64,000 bases of DNA from Nereocystis luetkeana (Eukaryota > Sar > Phaeophyceae > Laminariales > Laminariaceae), in contig JARUPZ010000015.1 in the NCBI GenBank assembly GCA_031213475.1, positions 9,700,528 to 9,764,527 on the forward strand, in the 5' to 3' direction. Positions 23,901-32,146 of the stretch are shown in pieces; positions within the stretch are counted from its first letter, which is position 1; every line of letters starts with the position of its first letter. Position numbers and translations under genes: made by a program. Under the pieces are notes generated by a model that saw only the letters and a list, made by a program, of their open reading frames with translations, searched no databases and was not told the DNA's origin.

Positions 23901-26338
23901 AGAATATCTCACAAAACAAATGACCACCCCCCTCCGCCTCCGACTTCGCCATTGCCCTGTGCCCTTGTCTCCCCCACCCTCATTCCGTGTACCTCCTCCG
24001 CCCCCCCCCCCCCCGCTCCCGTACAACATCAGGGCACGGATGACGACGGGTACGACTTCCAACCTCTGTCTCTCGATCAGGCAAACCAGTCATGGGGGGC
24101 TGGGAGTGGAGGAGGGGGGGCACGAGGGGAGGGAGGGGTGGAGGAGGAGAAAGGGGAGGGGGAGAGGGGGTTGGGGGAGGGGGAGGAGGAGTGGCCGGTG
24201 CATCCGTGGGGGGCTGTGATAGCGGGCGTGATAGAGTCGTCGCTGGGGTCTCTGTCCTTGGATGAACTCAATTTCAGGATGGAGGTGAGTCGGGACTGTC
24301 TGTAAGTTGACGGGGGACAGGTTGGCGCCTGTGTCATGCTTTTACCTACAGTAGTTGTGTAGCCCATTTAAGTGCAGCTTCAGCCACCCTACACAAAACC
24401 AAGTTCTTGCTGGTATCTTTATTGCGTGCTGTGTGTACGAAGTGGCGGTTAGCTTGCGGGTATATAAGCGTAGTAACTTGTGCTCCTGTTGGTCTGTGGT
24501 ATCTCAAGCATCGAGAATTCTCTCCGCCGCATAGTTTTGTACCTCGTGAGGTGCTTGGGTCGGAAAATTGAACCGGCGACCGTCGCCGCTATCGGCTTTC
24601 AATCGGCCGCAAAAGGGACAAGACAGTCGACGGTGGTACGACGGAGCTTGGCCCTTGCCTTTGCTGTGTGCGCTTTGTACAATACCAACCTGCGACGTGA
24701 AGCAAGAGGTGCTTGGATTTCGAATGTGTAAAACAAAAAATAGGTGGGCGACAAATATCACTTGATTGTGACCTTGTTTTTCTGGGCAGAGTCAGACGGA
24801 CTATGTGCAAAACGTGCAGTAGATAGATGCATAGCCTTGGTGTGTTTTTTCCCTGGTTTATCTGGGTTGTGTCCGTGGGTGTGTTGTTGGTTTTGTTGTT
24901 TTCATTATTATTCGTGTGCTCAGCTCACTGGTTTTGTATGCCTTTGTTGCTCTTTTCCTCTCTCCGTGTTGTTCAGCGTCCTTCTCCTCTAGGAGCCGAA
25001 CCGGTCATCCCGGCTAGGGTTATCCGCGAAGTGGTCGCATACGCCCCCGACGAGGTGGCTATGGCAAGGGTGCCCGAGGTGAGCTGACGCAAAAAAATTG
25101 CCGTTTGGTTGGGTGGGTTGGTCTCAAGAATTTCGTGGCCAACTCTACTCACGAGTTCTCGGAAGCGTAAAAGAGAAGTGAGTGGTCTCTACCAGTTCTG
25201 AGACATTTTTCATCGAATCCGCGGTTCCATTGTTTCGGACGCTGCGATGCGATCGCCCTTTTACCACGAGGTACCCGGGTACCGAAGCTACTGTAGTTGG
25301 TTTGGCCATAATTGGGTATTCTCCCGGGTACTCCTAGAGTATTAACTGCCGTATTACTCTACGAAATTCACCATTATAAATATGCTACACGTGGAGGAGA
25401 TCGGTCATTTCGGGCTTCTTCGAGGCCTCTTTCGGCCCCACTATACTATTTTTAGTGTAGGGGGTGGTCAGTCAAGGGGTCGAACCTCGCTCTTCTAGCA
25501 CACTATGGTGGTGGTGTGGTGTTGCTGGTAGCGGTAGCGGTAGTGTTCAGTGGTTGTGGTCGTATGACTGGTGGTGGTCCTTGTGTTGGACGGATGTCGG
25601 GGCGGTATTGGTGATGGCTGCGACTGCTAGAGCAGGGTTGTCCTTCTTGCCATTGTTCTCGCATGACGTGGTTGGCATCGCCTATCTATGTACCTGATAT
25701 ACGTAATCCATTGATCTCGGTGCTTACCAAACATCAAGACCAAGAGTGTATCAAGGCATGGAAACTGTACCATTCACACACGAGAATATTCAAATACAAA
25801 AACACCAATACAGCACAAAACCACACCGACACTGATCGTTGCTGATTACCTTGCCTATCTGAACGACCACGCCACACACCCACCGACCCAGCTCACCCCA
25901 CACCCCACCCCACCCCACCCCACCCCACCTCATCCCAACCCCCCCGCCGACCCAATCCAATCCAACCCAACCCACACCCCACCCCCCCGCCCCACTCCAA
26001 GCGACCACAGTCCAACCCCCCCAATATAACCCACACCCCACGCCTCCCCAACCCACACCCCACCCCACCCCAACCGACCCCAACCCAACCCAACCCATGC
26101 CACACCCCACCCCAACCCATAGGTGGGAGGGGTACTGCCGGCCCGAGCCACAGTCGACACGGTCCGCCGGGGGATTTGCGATGCCGCCAACGAGTACCTC
26201 TCCGAGCAGCGTGAGGCGAAGCTTACCCAGACGCCGCACCTCTTGGAGAACCACTACTACCGCTTCCGGCGCTTTGAGTCGTTGACGGAGGCGATCGAAG
26301 AAGTTACCGTCGGGGTGCTTGGTCAATTCACTCTCTGA
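11772..26338 (+). CDS. Eleven-exon gene for a ~1,940-residue Gly-rich, coiled-coil protein (unit 1)
   Basis: Exons: 11772-11948, 13377-14638, 15062-15523, 15877-15961, 16477-16755, 17160-17784, 20330-22011, 22764-23444, 24033-24284, 24977-25078, 26123-26338. All introns are GT-AG and every join keeps the frame. The start is the first in-frame ATG, 30 bases after an in-frame TAA; an upstream exon cannot be excluded. Order of parts: basic helix-rich N terminus, Ser/Arg then Gly/Val-rich and RGG-like segment, second Gly-rich segment ending in a coiled coil, Pro- and Gly-rich linkers, acidic Gly/Asp stretch, poly-Gln/Arg and Ser/Gly region, long charged coiled coil with an acidic tail, and a compact C terminus of about 190 residues. 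No signal peptide or membrane segment is evident. I do not recognise the family. RGG, SR-like and coiled-coil content suggests an RNA-binding or scaffold protein, but that is inference. Weakest join: 17784 to 20330; the locus may be two genes. Confidence 0.75.
12045..12356 (+). mobile_element. Repeat X, second copy, in intron 1 of the large gene
   Basis: It shares with 7327-7702 the order G run, GTGTACTCG, TCATGCGTGGCCGTA, CTGCCGGGACGGAGC, GCACCGAGCGCGAAGCGCCG, GTGAGCTGCA, TTGTGAGGCG, CCAGAGACAGCAATGA, G run. Divergence is about 20-25% by eye, so the family is old. Unit 2 copy: about 41740-42050. Confidence 0.6.
13377..14638 (+). CDS. Exon 2: helix, SR/RGG region and Gly/Val repeat
   Basis: The acceptor is TTGTCCCAG|GAG, phase 0; the donor is GGAAG|GTGAAA, phase 2. 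It opens with EDARKQDAVRRKEAAMKLAE, continuing the exon 1 helix, then a Ser/Arg stretch, an RGG-like stretch (GGGGRGGYAGGGKGRGRG) and a GGT/GTT-built Gly-Val tract at about 14020-14530. Another frame is open at about 13495-13899 and looks acidic. The phase match at exon 3 and the continuous open frame favour the Gly-rich frame. Unit 2 (43069-44372) is 42 bases longer within the Gly-Val tract. Confidence 0.72.
14020..14535. repeat. GGT/GTT coding minisatellite in exon 2
   Basis: Units such as GGTGTTGGTGTTGGTGGTGG repeat through 500 bases and encode Gly/Val on the plus strand. All plus frames and two minus frames are open because the unit length is a multiple of three. Unit 2 (43712-44269) has 42 bases more. 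A shorter relative lies at 15252-15380 in exon 3. Confidence 0.85.
15062..15523 (+). CDS. Exon 3: Gly-rich segment ending in a coiled coil
   Basis: The acceptor is TTCTGTCCAG|A; the first base completes an Arg codon left open by exon 2. The donor is GCCCG|GTAGGT, phase 2. It encodes an Ala/Gly/Arg region, a second GGT-built Gly run, GDAGGDAGDGG, then the helix ILDEKEQALRKAEEDARG. The helix runs into exon 4 only if the intron is removed; unspliced it meets TAG at once. Unit 2 (44796-45251) is 6 bases shorter in the Gly run. Confidence 0.78.
15877..15961 (+). CDS. Exon 4: short coiled-coil exon
   Basis: 85 bases between TTCTCAG|GCG and CTCGAG|GTAAGA. The spliced reading gives RKRQAVLAKRQAEQEKLEK and then EEKVRRALE, a typical charged coiled coil that continues exon 3 without a break. 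This join is the clearest proof that the ORF fragments form one spliced message. Unit 2: 45605-45689, same length. Confidence 0.82.
16095..16380 (+). promoter_or_regulatory. CCAAT-rich, CRE-bearing stretch in intron 4
   Basis: CCAAT occurs at 16115, 16148, 16221 and 16354 within degenerate repeats of a roughly 100-base unit (TTCGA..CCAATC.. and CGCGA.CCAA), and a perfect TGACGTCA palindrome sits at 16336-16343. The density is unlike the other introns. It could be an internal promoter or enhancer serving a transcript that starts before exon 5 (ATG 16543). The same sites are kept in unit 2 (about 45823-46108). Function is inferred from motif content only. Confidence 0.35.
16477..16755 (+). CDS. 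Exon 5: Pro-rich and RGG-like linker
   Basis: The acceptor is AAAACCAG|GTT, phase 0; the donor is AGCCGG|GTAAGG, phase 0. It starts VLEQARKIGLPQRPLRSR, finishing the helix, then has a Pro run (PPPPPRLPPR) and a Gly/Arg/Val segment. Met at 16543 is in frame and lies about 200 bases after a CCAAT-rich stretch, so an internal start is possible. Unit 2: 46205-46483. Confidence 0.75.
17160..17784 (+). CDS. Exon 6: Pro/Ser-rich then acidic Gly/Asp segment
   Basis: The acceptor is CACCACAG|AGC, phase 0. It encodes SASAPSRVVAPPVPGPRP, a Ser/Ala/Thr region, then a GAT/GGT-built Gly/Asp run, and PLEKTAFTAHDSQGS near the end. I chose the donor TTGCACG|GTGAGA (phase 1) because it matches the exon 7 acceptor. 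If it is not used, the frame ends at TAG 17820-17822 and the gene would stop here with about 976 residues. Unit 2: 46887-47511; its acceptor lies in an intron one base shorter just upstream, while the exon frame is unchanged. Confidence 0.65.
18425..18715 (-). CDS. Unrecognised 96-codon minus-strand frame inside intron 6
   Basis: The frame begins near a possible acceptor (CTGTAG|TGG) and its product looks protein-like: ALEEMRKLEEYNMEKIG, GDRRWPQAVKQERD, then FNVIYGNILTSAQLLEVSLF and GVETVLRLERDAW before the stop. Unit 2 (48152-48442) keeps the frame with two replacements and about three silent changes. A weak likeness of EVSLFGVETVL to the C-terminal [13 protein letters not shown] of the LINE at 34687-36598 hints at a remnant of a related element. 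It could equally be an exon of an undetected gene. Confidence 0.35.
   Translation of the reverse strand: MGECEMYKDERYALEEMRKLEEYNMEKIGTLDSRKKPIAILGDRRWPQAVKQERDNIGTTFNVIYGNILTSAQLLEVSLFGVETVLRLERDAWSMV
18870..19835. repeat. Degenerate minisatellite in intron 6
   Basis: About a dozen units of roughly 65-80 bases with the core GGAAACCCCAACCAGGGGAC, then CAAACGGTCCATCCCC and AAAAACGCCTACCGAA. Open frames inside are repeat artefacts. A solo TIR end interrupts it at 19408-19470. Unit 2 copy: 48597-49565. Confidence 0.75.
19408..19470 (+). mobile_element. Solo end of the TIR element inside the intron 6 minisatellite
   Basis: GTGATCCATGTTGAAGATCA through GGCAAGAGGAATAATAATTA matches the left TIR of 5390-6321, and the preceding TTATGA matches the left flank too. 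No partner end is nearby. It interrupts the minisatellite. Unit 2 copy: 49141-49200. Confidence 0.55.
19970..20300 (+). promoter_or_regulatory. Promoter-like stretch before exon 7
   Basis: CCAAT boxes at about 19979 and 20005 with an inverted one between them, followed by a TATATATA run at about 20279-20287, some 45 bases before the exon 7 acceptor and 65 before an ATG at 20349. That ATG opens a different frame (MPDPPPIAPP) that closes at 20528, so it does not start the exon 7 frame. The arrangement is conserved in unit 2 (about 49700-50030). If it is a real promoter, the large gene is two genes. Confidence 0.3.
20330..22011 (+). CDS. Exon 7: Pro/Gln/Ser-rich region with charged helix
   Basis: A 1.68-kb open frame whose donor GAGGAG|GTGAGA (phase 0) is strong. 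The acceptor TTGGAAAG|GA is weaker and was chosen because it restores phase 1 with exon 6; the frame has no usable ATG for its first 140 or so codons. It contains a poly-Gln run, a Pro-rich part, a poly-Arg/Lys patch, repeated GTEG acidic units, a Ser/Gly run, a helix (REREAAARSRELFRQQ) and an acidic Ser/Gly region ending EDREMERLQEE. Unit 2 (50061-51760) gains five Gln, gains a Pro-Ser pair and loses one residue of the Gln/Arg run, net 18 bases. Confidence 0.7.
22764..23444 (+). CDS. Exon 8: long charged coiled coil with acidic tail
   Basis: The acceptor is GTGATACAG|TGG, phase 0; the donor is GAAGAG|GTGAAT, phase 0. It starts WARQEKALKERAEAELAE, continuing the helix that closes exon 7. About 120 residues of Glu/Arg/Ala-rich coiled coil follow, then DDELWKVMVDRMNAITDAA, a run of Glu, and a mixed C-terminal part. 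Unit 2 (52511-53185) has two fewer Glu and several replacements around the DELWK segment. Confidence 0.82.
24033..24284 (+). CDS. Exon 9: acidic linker and conserved amphipathic end
   Basis: The acceptor is CAACATCAG|GGC and the donor ATGGAG|GTGAGT, both phase 0. It encodes GTDDDGYDFQPLSLD, a Gly/Glu-rich linker, then WPVHPWGAVIAGVIES and SLGSLSLDELNFRME, which look globular. About half or more of the differences from unit 2 (53775-54026) are silent. Confidence 0.8.
24977..25078 (+). CDS. Exon 10: 34-residue exon
   Basis: The acceptor is GTTGTTCAG|CGT and the donor CCCGAG|GTGAGC, both phase 0. It encodes RPSPLGAEPVIPARVIREVV and then AYAPDEVAMARVPE. The only difference from unit 2 (54719-54820) is one silent third-position change. 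Confidence 0.8.
25868..26118. repeat. CCCA/AACCC-rich tract at the end of intron 10
   Basis: Imperfect CCCCACCCCAC and CCCAACCCAACC repeats fill the 250 bases before the last exon and supply its pyrimidine-rich acceptor region. Unit 2 (55612-55815) is about 50 bases shorter and reordered. Confidence 0.75.
26123..26338 (+). CDS. Exon 11: C-terminal exon and stop
   Basis: The acceptor CAACCCATAG|GTG, phase 0, follows a long CCCA-rich tract. 71 codons: VGGVLPARATVDTVRRGICD, then NEYLSEQREAK, ENHYYRFRRFESL and an end VTVGVLGQFTL before TGA. The composition is that of a folded domain, unlike the upstream exons. Unit 2 (55821-56036) differs by one silent change and one Thr-to-Lys. A good donor, GCGGAG|GTGAGC, lies 19 bases after the stop, so the 3' UTR may be spliced. 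Confidence 0.8.
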   Translation: MGGVLPARATVDTVRRGICDAANEYLSEQREAKLTQTPHLLENHYYRFRRFESLTEAIEEVTVGVLGQFTL

Positions 26339-28191
26339 GAGGCGTTTGCATGCGGAGGTGAGCAGGGATGTCTAGGAAGGGGGTGAGGGGGGGGGGTTGC
26401 CTTAGAGCTGGTTTGCCGGAGGGGGGGGATTCATTGTGGTCTTCTTCTTACTGTTCAGCGTTTTTGTATGTAGTAAATTAAGTACCACACTTTAATCCCA
26501 AGTGCTGCTACCCCTTGCGGCATATGCTGAGGAAAACACTACTAGTAAACGTTATTTGCAAATATTGCTAACCCCTTAAGCAGTACCACAAATATTACAC
26601 TTTTATTCCAAGTGTCACGTAACCCTTCTCGTGTATACCTCAAAACCCTGCCCATTTAATTCCAAGTATTGCTGGCACCCGTGGTACTCCAAACAACGCT
26701 CCACTTTATAGCTCTGTATATACATGCTTGACCTTTTGGTGTACTACAGACGTAGTCCTTATTCATTCCAAGCAGTGTGTCTACGGGACGTTAGCGCAGT
26801 TCGTAAAGTGTTGGGCCTGAGAGTCGGGTTCCCCTCCAAGGTAGAATCGAGTCGGACATAATTAGAGGTACTACAGGAAGCACTACATGCATAAACACCG
26901 ATCTGCAGGGGTTCGTCATCAAGTTTGAGGGACACACTTCAAATGAGCCTCTCCTTCACATAGCTCTTTAGGAATGCCTTATGTTCGATTCGATTCCCCC
27001 CCCTCCCCACTACGTGAGCTGGACAACCAGGGTACTGTTTTTTTTTTTTGCTTTTTTGTGTGCGGTGAGGCCCACCTGTGTTGCACTGCCCGCATAGCGC
27101 AAAAAAAAAAGAAGCCGACTACCAAGACTCTGTTTGTTTTCTTTACACGACGTTTATATGAACGTGTTTTTCATTTCTATCAATTGTCTTCTTTTCTCCC
27201 TCCAGATCGTAACTCAGATCATTGGCCACATAGCAGGCCCTCCTATTAATAGGCCGTTCCCACTACGTCGTACGGTTTGTGCCGTCATTTTTACAGTGAC
27301 TAGACTCACTTATTTTTTCCCTCGTCGACACACGTCGGACTACGCCTAACGGCCATGCATGAGATCGAGTACATCTCTCCTATCGAGTACACCCCTACCC
27401 CTGTTCAGTTCGACACCCCCACCCCCTACCTACTGTATACGTCCGATTATGAATTAATTTGTGACGCACCTCTGATTATTCCCATCTTTTTCTCAGAATT
27501 TTCTCGGACTTACGTTTTTGATTCGATACCCCCCCCCTACCTTTGACTCTGTCCCGGTTCAGTACCCTCCCACCCCCCTTATTTTGATATTCTATATAGG
27601 AGACACACGGTGGTCACTGAAGGCGAAGCAAGACGGGGGTGAGATAAGCAAAGCAAAGCGTGTTTTATGTAGTACATGGAAAACACGGAATGAGCGCCCC
27701 AAATGCTGGAGGTATCTCTATTAGGAGTAAGTAGGAACGGTGCACCGGTCTGGAAAGGAATGCGCGATCAACGGGCAATATGGCCAAGGCAAGCAACAAA
27801 TGAGTGCCCCTCCCTCCAGTCTACCTCTGGTTGTGTCGCCTCCCTCCCCTACTGTACCTACAGTGCGTCTCTGTATTTTTAGAGTCGATACCCCGCCCGC
27901 TCTTTCTCTCATTTTCTCCCCCACCTCTGTTGTTTTTTCGATTCGCTCGGGCCAGACCTTCCCCCTTGATGATGATCACGCCGATTGGGTTCACTCTCAG
28001 GACAACTTCTCCCAATCCCAGGCACTGGAGGCCGTGGAAAACACTGTTTTGGGCAACCGCAATATGTAGCTTAAAACTGGCAGCGGAAACTCGCGAGGCT
28101 CGGGCAGCGGTGCGAATGGAGCTTTGAATCGGGTCGCTCGGCCAGCCCGTTTCTTTTGCTCCCATCATTTGACAGAGGACCATTCAGACCG

Positions 28192-28487
28192 GGATCTAGG
28201 TGACGATCTAGATCGTGATCTCTGGTAACCTCTTTGAACGATGATGACGATGCAGACCGCGATCTAGATGACGATCTAGGTCGCGATATCTGTTCATCTT
28301 TGGAACGACGATGACGATGCAGACTGCGATCTTGATGACGATCTTGATGGCGATCTCTGGTCATGTTTCGAACGATGACGATCCAGACTGCGATCTAGAT
28401 GACGATCTAGGTCGCGATCTCTAGCTGACGATCTAGATGACGATCTAGATCGCTCTCTAGATGACGGTTAAGATGACGATCTAAACC
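28192..28487. repeat. 67-bp minisatellite, unit 2 copy
   Basis: Near identical to 1570-1865; TTACGATCC in unit 1 is GATGACGATCC here. Confidence 0.75.
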
Positions 28488-29501
28488 GTCTTGGATCCTG
28501 TATCGGTGCGCGCGGCTCGGGAAGCGGCAGCGGGAACGAAGCCAGAACCGGCTACTTTTGCGGCTCATGGGGTGTTTGTTTTCGACTCTTGCCTGGGGGG
28601 TGGTGGTGGGGGTGGGGGTAGAATGAGAGCGAGATGGGGGCGGGGTGGGGTTGAGGGAGGGGGAGGGGCGGCGGCGCGGAGGGAGATATGGAGGACAGGG
28701 GATGAGATAGGTGTGAGGAAGGGGGGGGAGGGAGAGAGGGAAGAGGAAGAGGGGGGGGGGTGGAATGCGGTGCGATAGGCGTGTGCGGCAGAAAAGGGTT
28801 TTGTTTGTTTGTTAGTCAGTTTGTTTGTTAGTTTTTTTTATCCTTCGACTCTGGGGGGTGTTGGACAGGTTGAGCGTGAGAAACAGAGGGGGTTTGGAAA
28901 GGGGAGGAGGGGGAGGGAAGGAGGGAAGGGGGGGTGAAGGAAAACGGTAGGATGGGAGAAGGAGGGAGGGGGAGAGCAATAACATATATTTTGGAGGGGT
29001 CGAAAGAGGGAGAAAACAAGGATGGAGAGATCGTTGTGGTGGACGTGTTTAGCCGAAGCATGCTGCTTGGAGAGAATGGGAAAGCGTGCTTGGCGACGTT
29101 ACTCCTACTGTGTTTGGTAGATTTTCCCACTCTATCTTTAGTATTACATCGTATGTCGCTCACGTACTGTAGTGTTGTCTCCCTTAGGTTGGGCGCAGTA
29201 CTTAAATGTGTTTTTTGAAGTGTGCCTCCTATCATCGGGAGCAATCGTTAACGGGTTTAAGGCTGTGAGGAGAGGGGGAAATATTTGTTGACTACTTTCA
29301 CGCGGATGAGGAGAGGGAGGTGGGGGGGCGGGTACTCGATATCATGCATGGCCGTAGCCGCACGTGGCGGCGGGGGGGGGTATGTGTTTTCATGGCTACA
29401 GTAGACGACAGTGATGATGATGGCGGGGGTCATGGTAGGTGTTGCCATTGCTTGTGTTAGGCACCTGATGCATTAGCATGCCCTATTCACCGTCACCACC
29501 C

Positions 29502-29661
29502 CTACAGGCTGCTACTGACGGCTACAGACTGCTACAGGCTGCTACAGACTGCTACAGACTGCTACAGGCTGCTACTGACTGCTAAAGACTGCTACAGACT
29601 GCTACAGACTGCTACAGGCTGCTACAGACTGCTACAGACAGCTACAGACTGCTACAGACGG
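29502..29661. repeat. 10-bp minisatellite, unit 2 copy
   Basis: Same variant order as at 2881-3040. Confidence 0.85.
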
Positions 29662-31545
29662 TGCTTCGTATATAGACTGCGGCAGCATAGAGGCCCGCCG
29701 TTACTCAGATGGTGAAATGCTGGGTCTGTACGAGTATCTAGCCTTGGGGCTCGAGAGTGTGGTGGTGTGGCAGTCATGACTGGTGAGTATAGAAATGTCA
29801 ATCGATCCCATGATGTTGATATTCATACTGTGGCTGTGACAGTCCATCATGATGTTGATAGCGATTCAGTCGATCATGATTTTGTTGATAGCGATTCAGT
29901 CGATCATGATTTTGTTGATAGCGATATCGATAGTTGTGGTGACATTGAGTAGTGAGCATGACGTAAATGGTGTGAAGTGCTGTAGAAGGTGCTTGTTTGG
30001 CGTTGTGTCCTGGTGTGGGTTTTTCCAACGTGTTGGCAGGATAGAGCTGTGTCGGTTGAAAAACATGATCCCGGCACACTACTATTAATAATAGTGGCCA
30101 TGAAGCATGCGCACCTTTTAAGAACGCTAGACTACGATCAGCACCAAGAGACATGTAGAGTAGAGGGTAGAGCTGTGAGTCGGCACGATTTATCTCACCA
30201 ACTGGTTGTTCGTCGGACTAATAGTTACCAGGTATTAATAGTCGTTTCCCTGAGGTGCCAACTATCCGACTTGATGGATTTCCATACCTGTGGGAAGGGT
30301 TGCTGAATGCGGGATTACTGTGTCATGTGTTTGGCGGGGGGGTCTCTCTGCCGGGCAGGGCTGATTTGTTGACTTAAATCGGCTAGTCGGCTCGCGACCA
30401 GCTGGCGTAACCAAGCCAAGGTCAGCCGACTTGTCCCCTACAGCTACTGTAGTTAGTTGGCTAACGGCACCTACCGATTAGCTACTAGTCGTGAGATCCT
30501 GGCCACTCACACCTCTGGTAGAGGGGCTTTAATGTTTGTCCTTTTGGCAGATAACGGGATACCTGGACAGAAAACGGTGTCTCCCAGTGTTGAGCCTTGA
30601 GCTGGGGTTCTACCATTACGTGGCGGTAAAACCACCGGTGTACCGTTTTATGGCGACTGTGGCGGGTTGTGGGTGCGTCTGTTCTCTTCGCCGGTACAAG
30701 ACCCCAGGGTGTGTGAGATAGGGCCAACAAGGAGAGCGAGGGATCCGGTGCGATAGGCTGACCTATGTTTTCGTGGGCAGTCGCGTGCTGTGCCGTTTGT
30801 GAAAATTGTTTTCTTGTTCGGCGGCGGTGATGGCGGTGATGCTGTTTCCTCCCGTGTATCTCTCATGCTACTTACTATTGATGCTGTTGTTGCGTGTGGT
30901 CCCGACTGATACCGCAGGCAAGACGTTTACCCAGTACCGGACCCGTGTGCCTTTTCGTGTTTTTGCTGTTGTTGACGTTTGTGGTGTTACGTCAGGCATA
31001 GGGTATGGTGACACTGTATGGTAGGTGAGTACAGTAGGTTCCGATGCGAACGGCGTGTGTGTAGGTATGCATTACGTGTGTGATGTGTGTGCCGCGACTC
31101 GCCAGGTATTACCGTACAATCAGTTTGATGTGTTTGTGGATATGTTTTTTGTCTGTTTTTTCCGCTGGGTACCGAAGCGCTGTTCCTTTGTGTTACAGTT
31201 TTTTGTGTGGGATGGGATGGCAGGGGATGGAGGGTGCTATATAGCATGGTATAGTCCGTGCAGTACAATATGTGCGTTATGTTTTCGGCTAAAATACGCC
31301 CGTTTCTAAAACTTTTGAAATATTCGTATGAGGACTTGAAAGGTGACACCACCACCTGACTGGGCCAGTCGTCATCACCAGGAATGAGGAACGAGGGGAT
31401 CAAACACCCTGATCAACCATGCATGTTTCTCCAACTCTGATACCAGCAATAATACTTCATGGGGACAAAAACTGGCACTACAAGTATGGTTGTCGCACAC
31501 GACAGATGGAAGATTCAGCAAGTTTCCCAATTCCCATCATACACA

Positions 31546-31745
31546 TGTGTGTGTGTGTGTGTGTGTGTGTTCTTCACATTAAACCGTTCTTTCTACCCGT
31601 CGACATCCAGCACAACCAGTGTCCGTGCCGATTCTTCAATCCTAGAAGAGATACAAGTTCTGTGGTCACAAAGCTACGCCACAGAGATACTACGTTGTCA
31701 CGTGTGCAGTATGCACTGCAGTGGGCAATGCAAAGCCATGCCATC
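31546..31745 (-). mobile_element. 3' end of the RTE-like LINE, ~200 bases, private to unit 2
   Basis: It begins with a TG run (CA on the element strand) and matches 33796-33990 at roughly 97%, then stops abruptly and joins the tRNA-like segment. It replaces about 175 bases of the common unit sequence (4934-5110 in unit 1; about 62373-62548 in unit 3). This is a third recent trace of the LINE in the array. Confidence 0.8.
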
Positions 31746-31750
31746 ATACT

Positions 31751-31858
31751 CGCCCCGGTGGTTCAAGTGGTTAACCTCGAATTCTACTTGTTTGAGTCCT
31801 GGGTTCGAGCCCCAGGAGGGTCGGACTTTGACTTTATTTGCAAAAATAAAAAAAGGGA
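31751..31858 (+). mobile_element. tRNA-like SINE head with A-rich tail
   Basis: Box A TGGTTCAAGTGG (31759-31770) and box B GGTTCGAGCCC (31802-31812) match RNA polymerase III internal promoter consensus. A D arm (GGTT/AACC), an anticodon arm with a 7-base loop TCTACTT, and a T arm (CTGGG TTCGAGC CCCAG) can be drawn. The acceptor stem is poor and position 33 is C, so a working tRNA is unlikely. It runs into an A-rich end (CAAAAATAAAAAAA). It is absent from the matching site in units 1 and 3. Confidence 0.6.
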
Positions 31859-32146
31859 TTCAATTGTTGAGAGCGCCTTGCAGCGTGGGTAGGCACAATT
31901 CGATGCGAGTCGACGAGGGAAGAAAAGGCTGAAATCTTCTCGCGATAAAAAAAATGAAGGCACGTACCGTAGCGGGAAGGGGGGAGAAGAGCTTGCTATG
32001 TGACCCCGGATCTGAGTTACGAGTTGGAAGGAGAGAGAGAAGAAGATGTGCGAAGATAATTAATGGGATGAGCAAAAAAAAAGAATCAAATAAAAAAGTG
32101 GTTTCACGGCTGAATCAAGCCCCCTCTACGATAGTAGTAGTTATGA

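Larger units (their letters stand above)
1..26767 (+). repeat. Tandem array unit 1
   Basis: The first bases of the window recur at 26768 and 56359, and everything downstream recurs in the same order, so this stretch is one period of a head-to-tail array. The period here is 26,767 bases. It carries the non-coding half (about 1-11771) and the large gene (11772-26338). The starting phase is set by the window edge, not by a visible junction. Relative to unit 2 it lacks the 2.8-kb LINE and the 104-bp MITE, and keeps about 150 bases near 225-385 and about 120 bases near 26455-26575 that unit 2 has lost. Confidence 0.95.
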
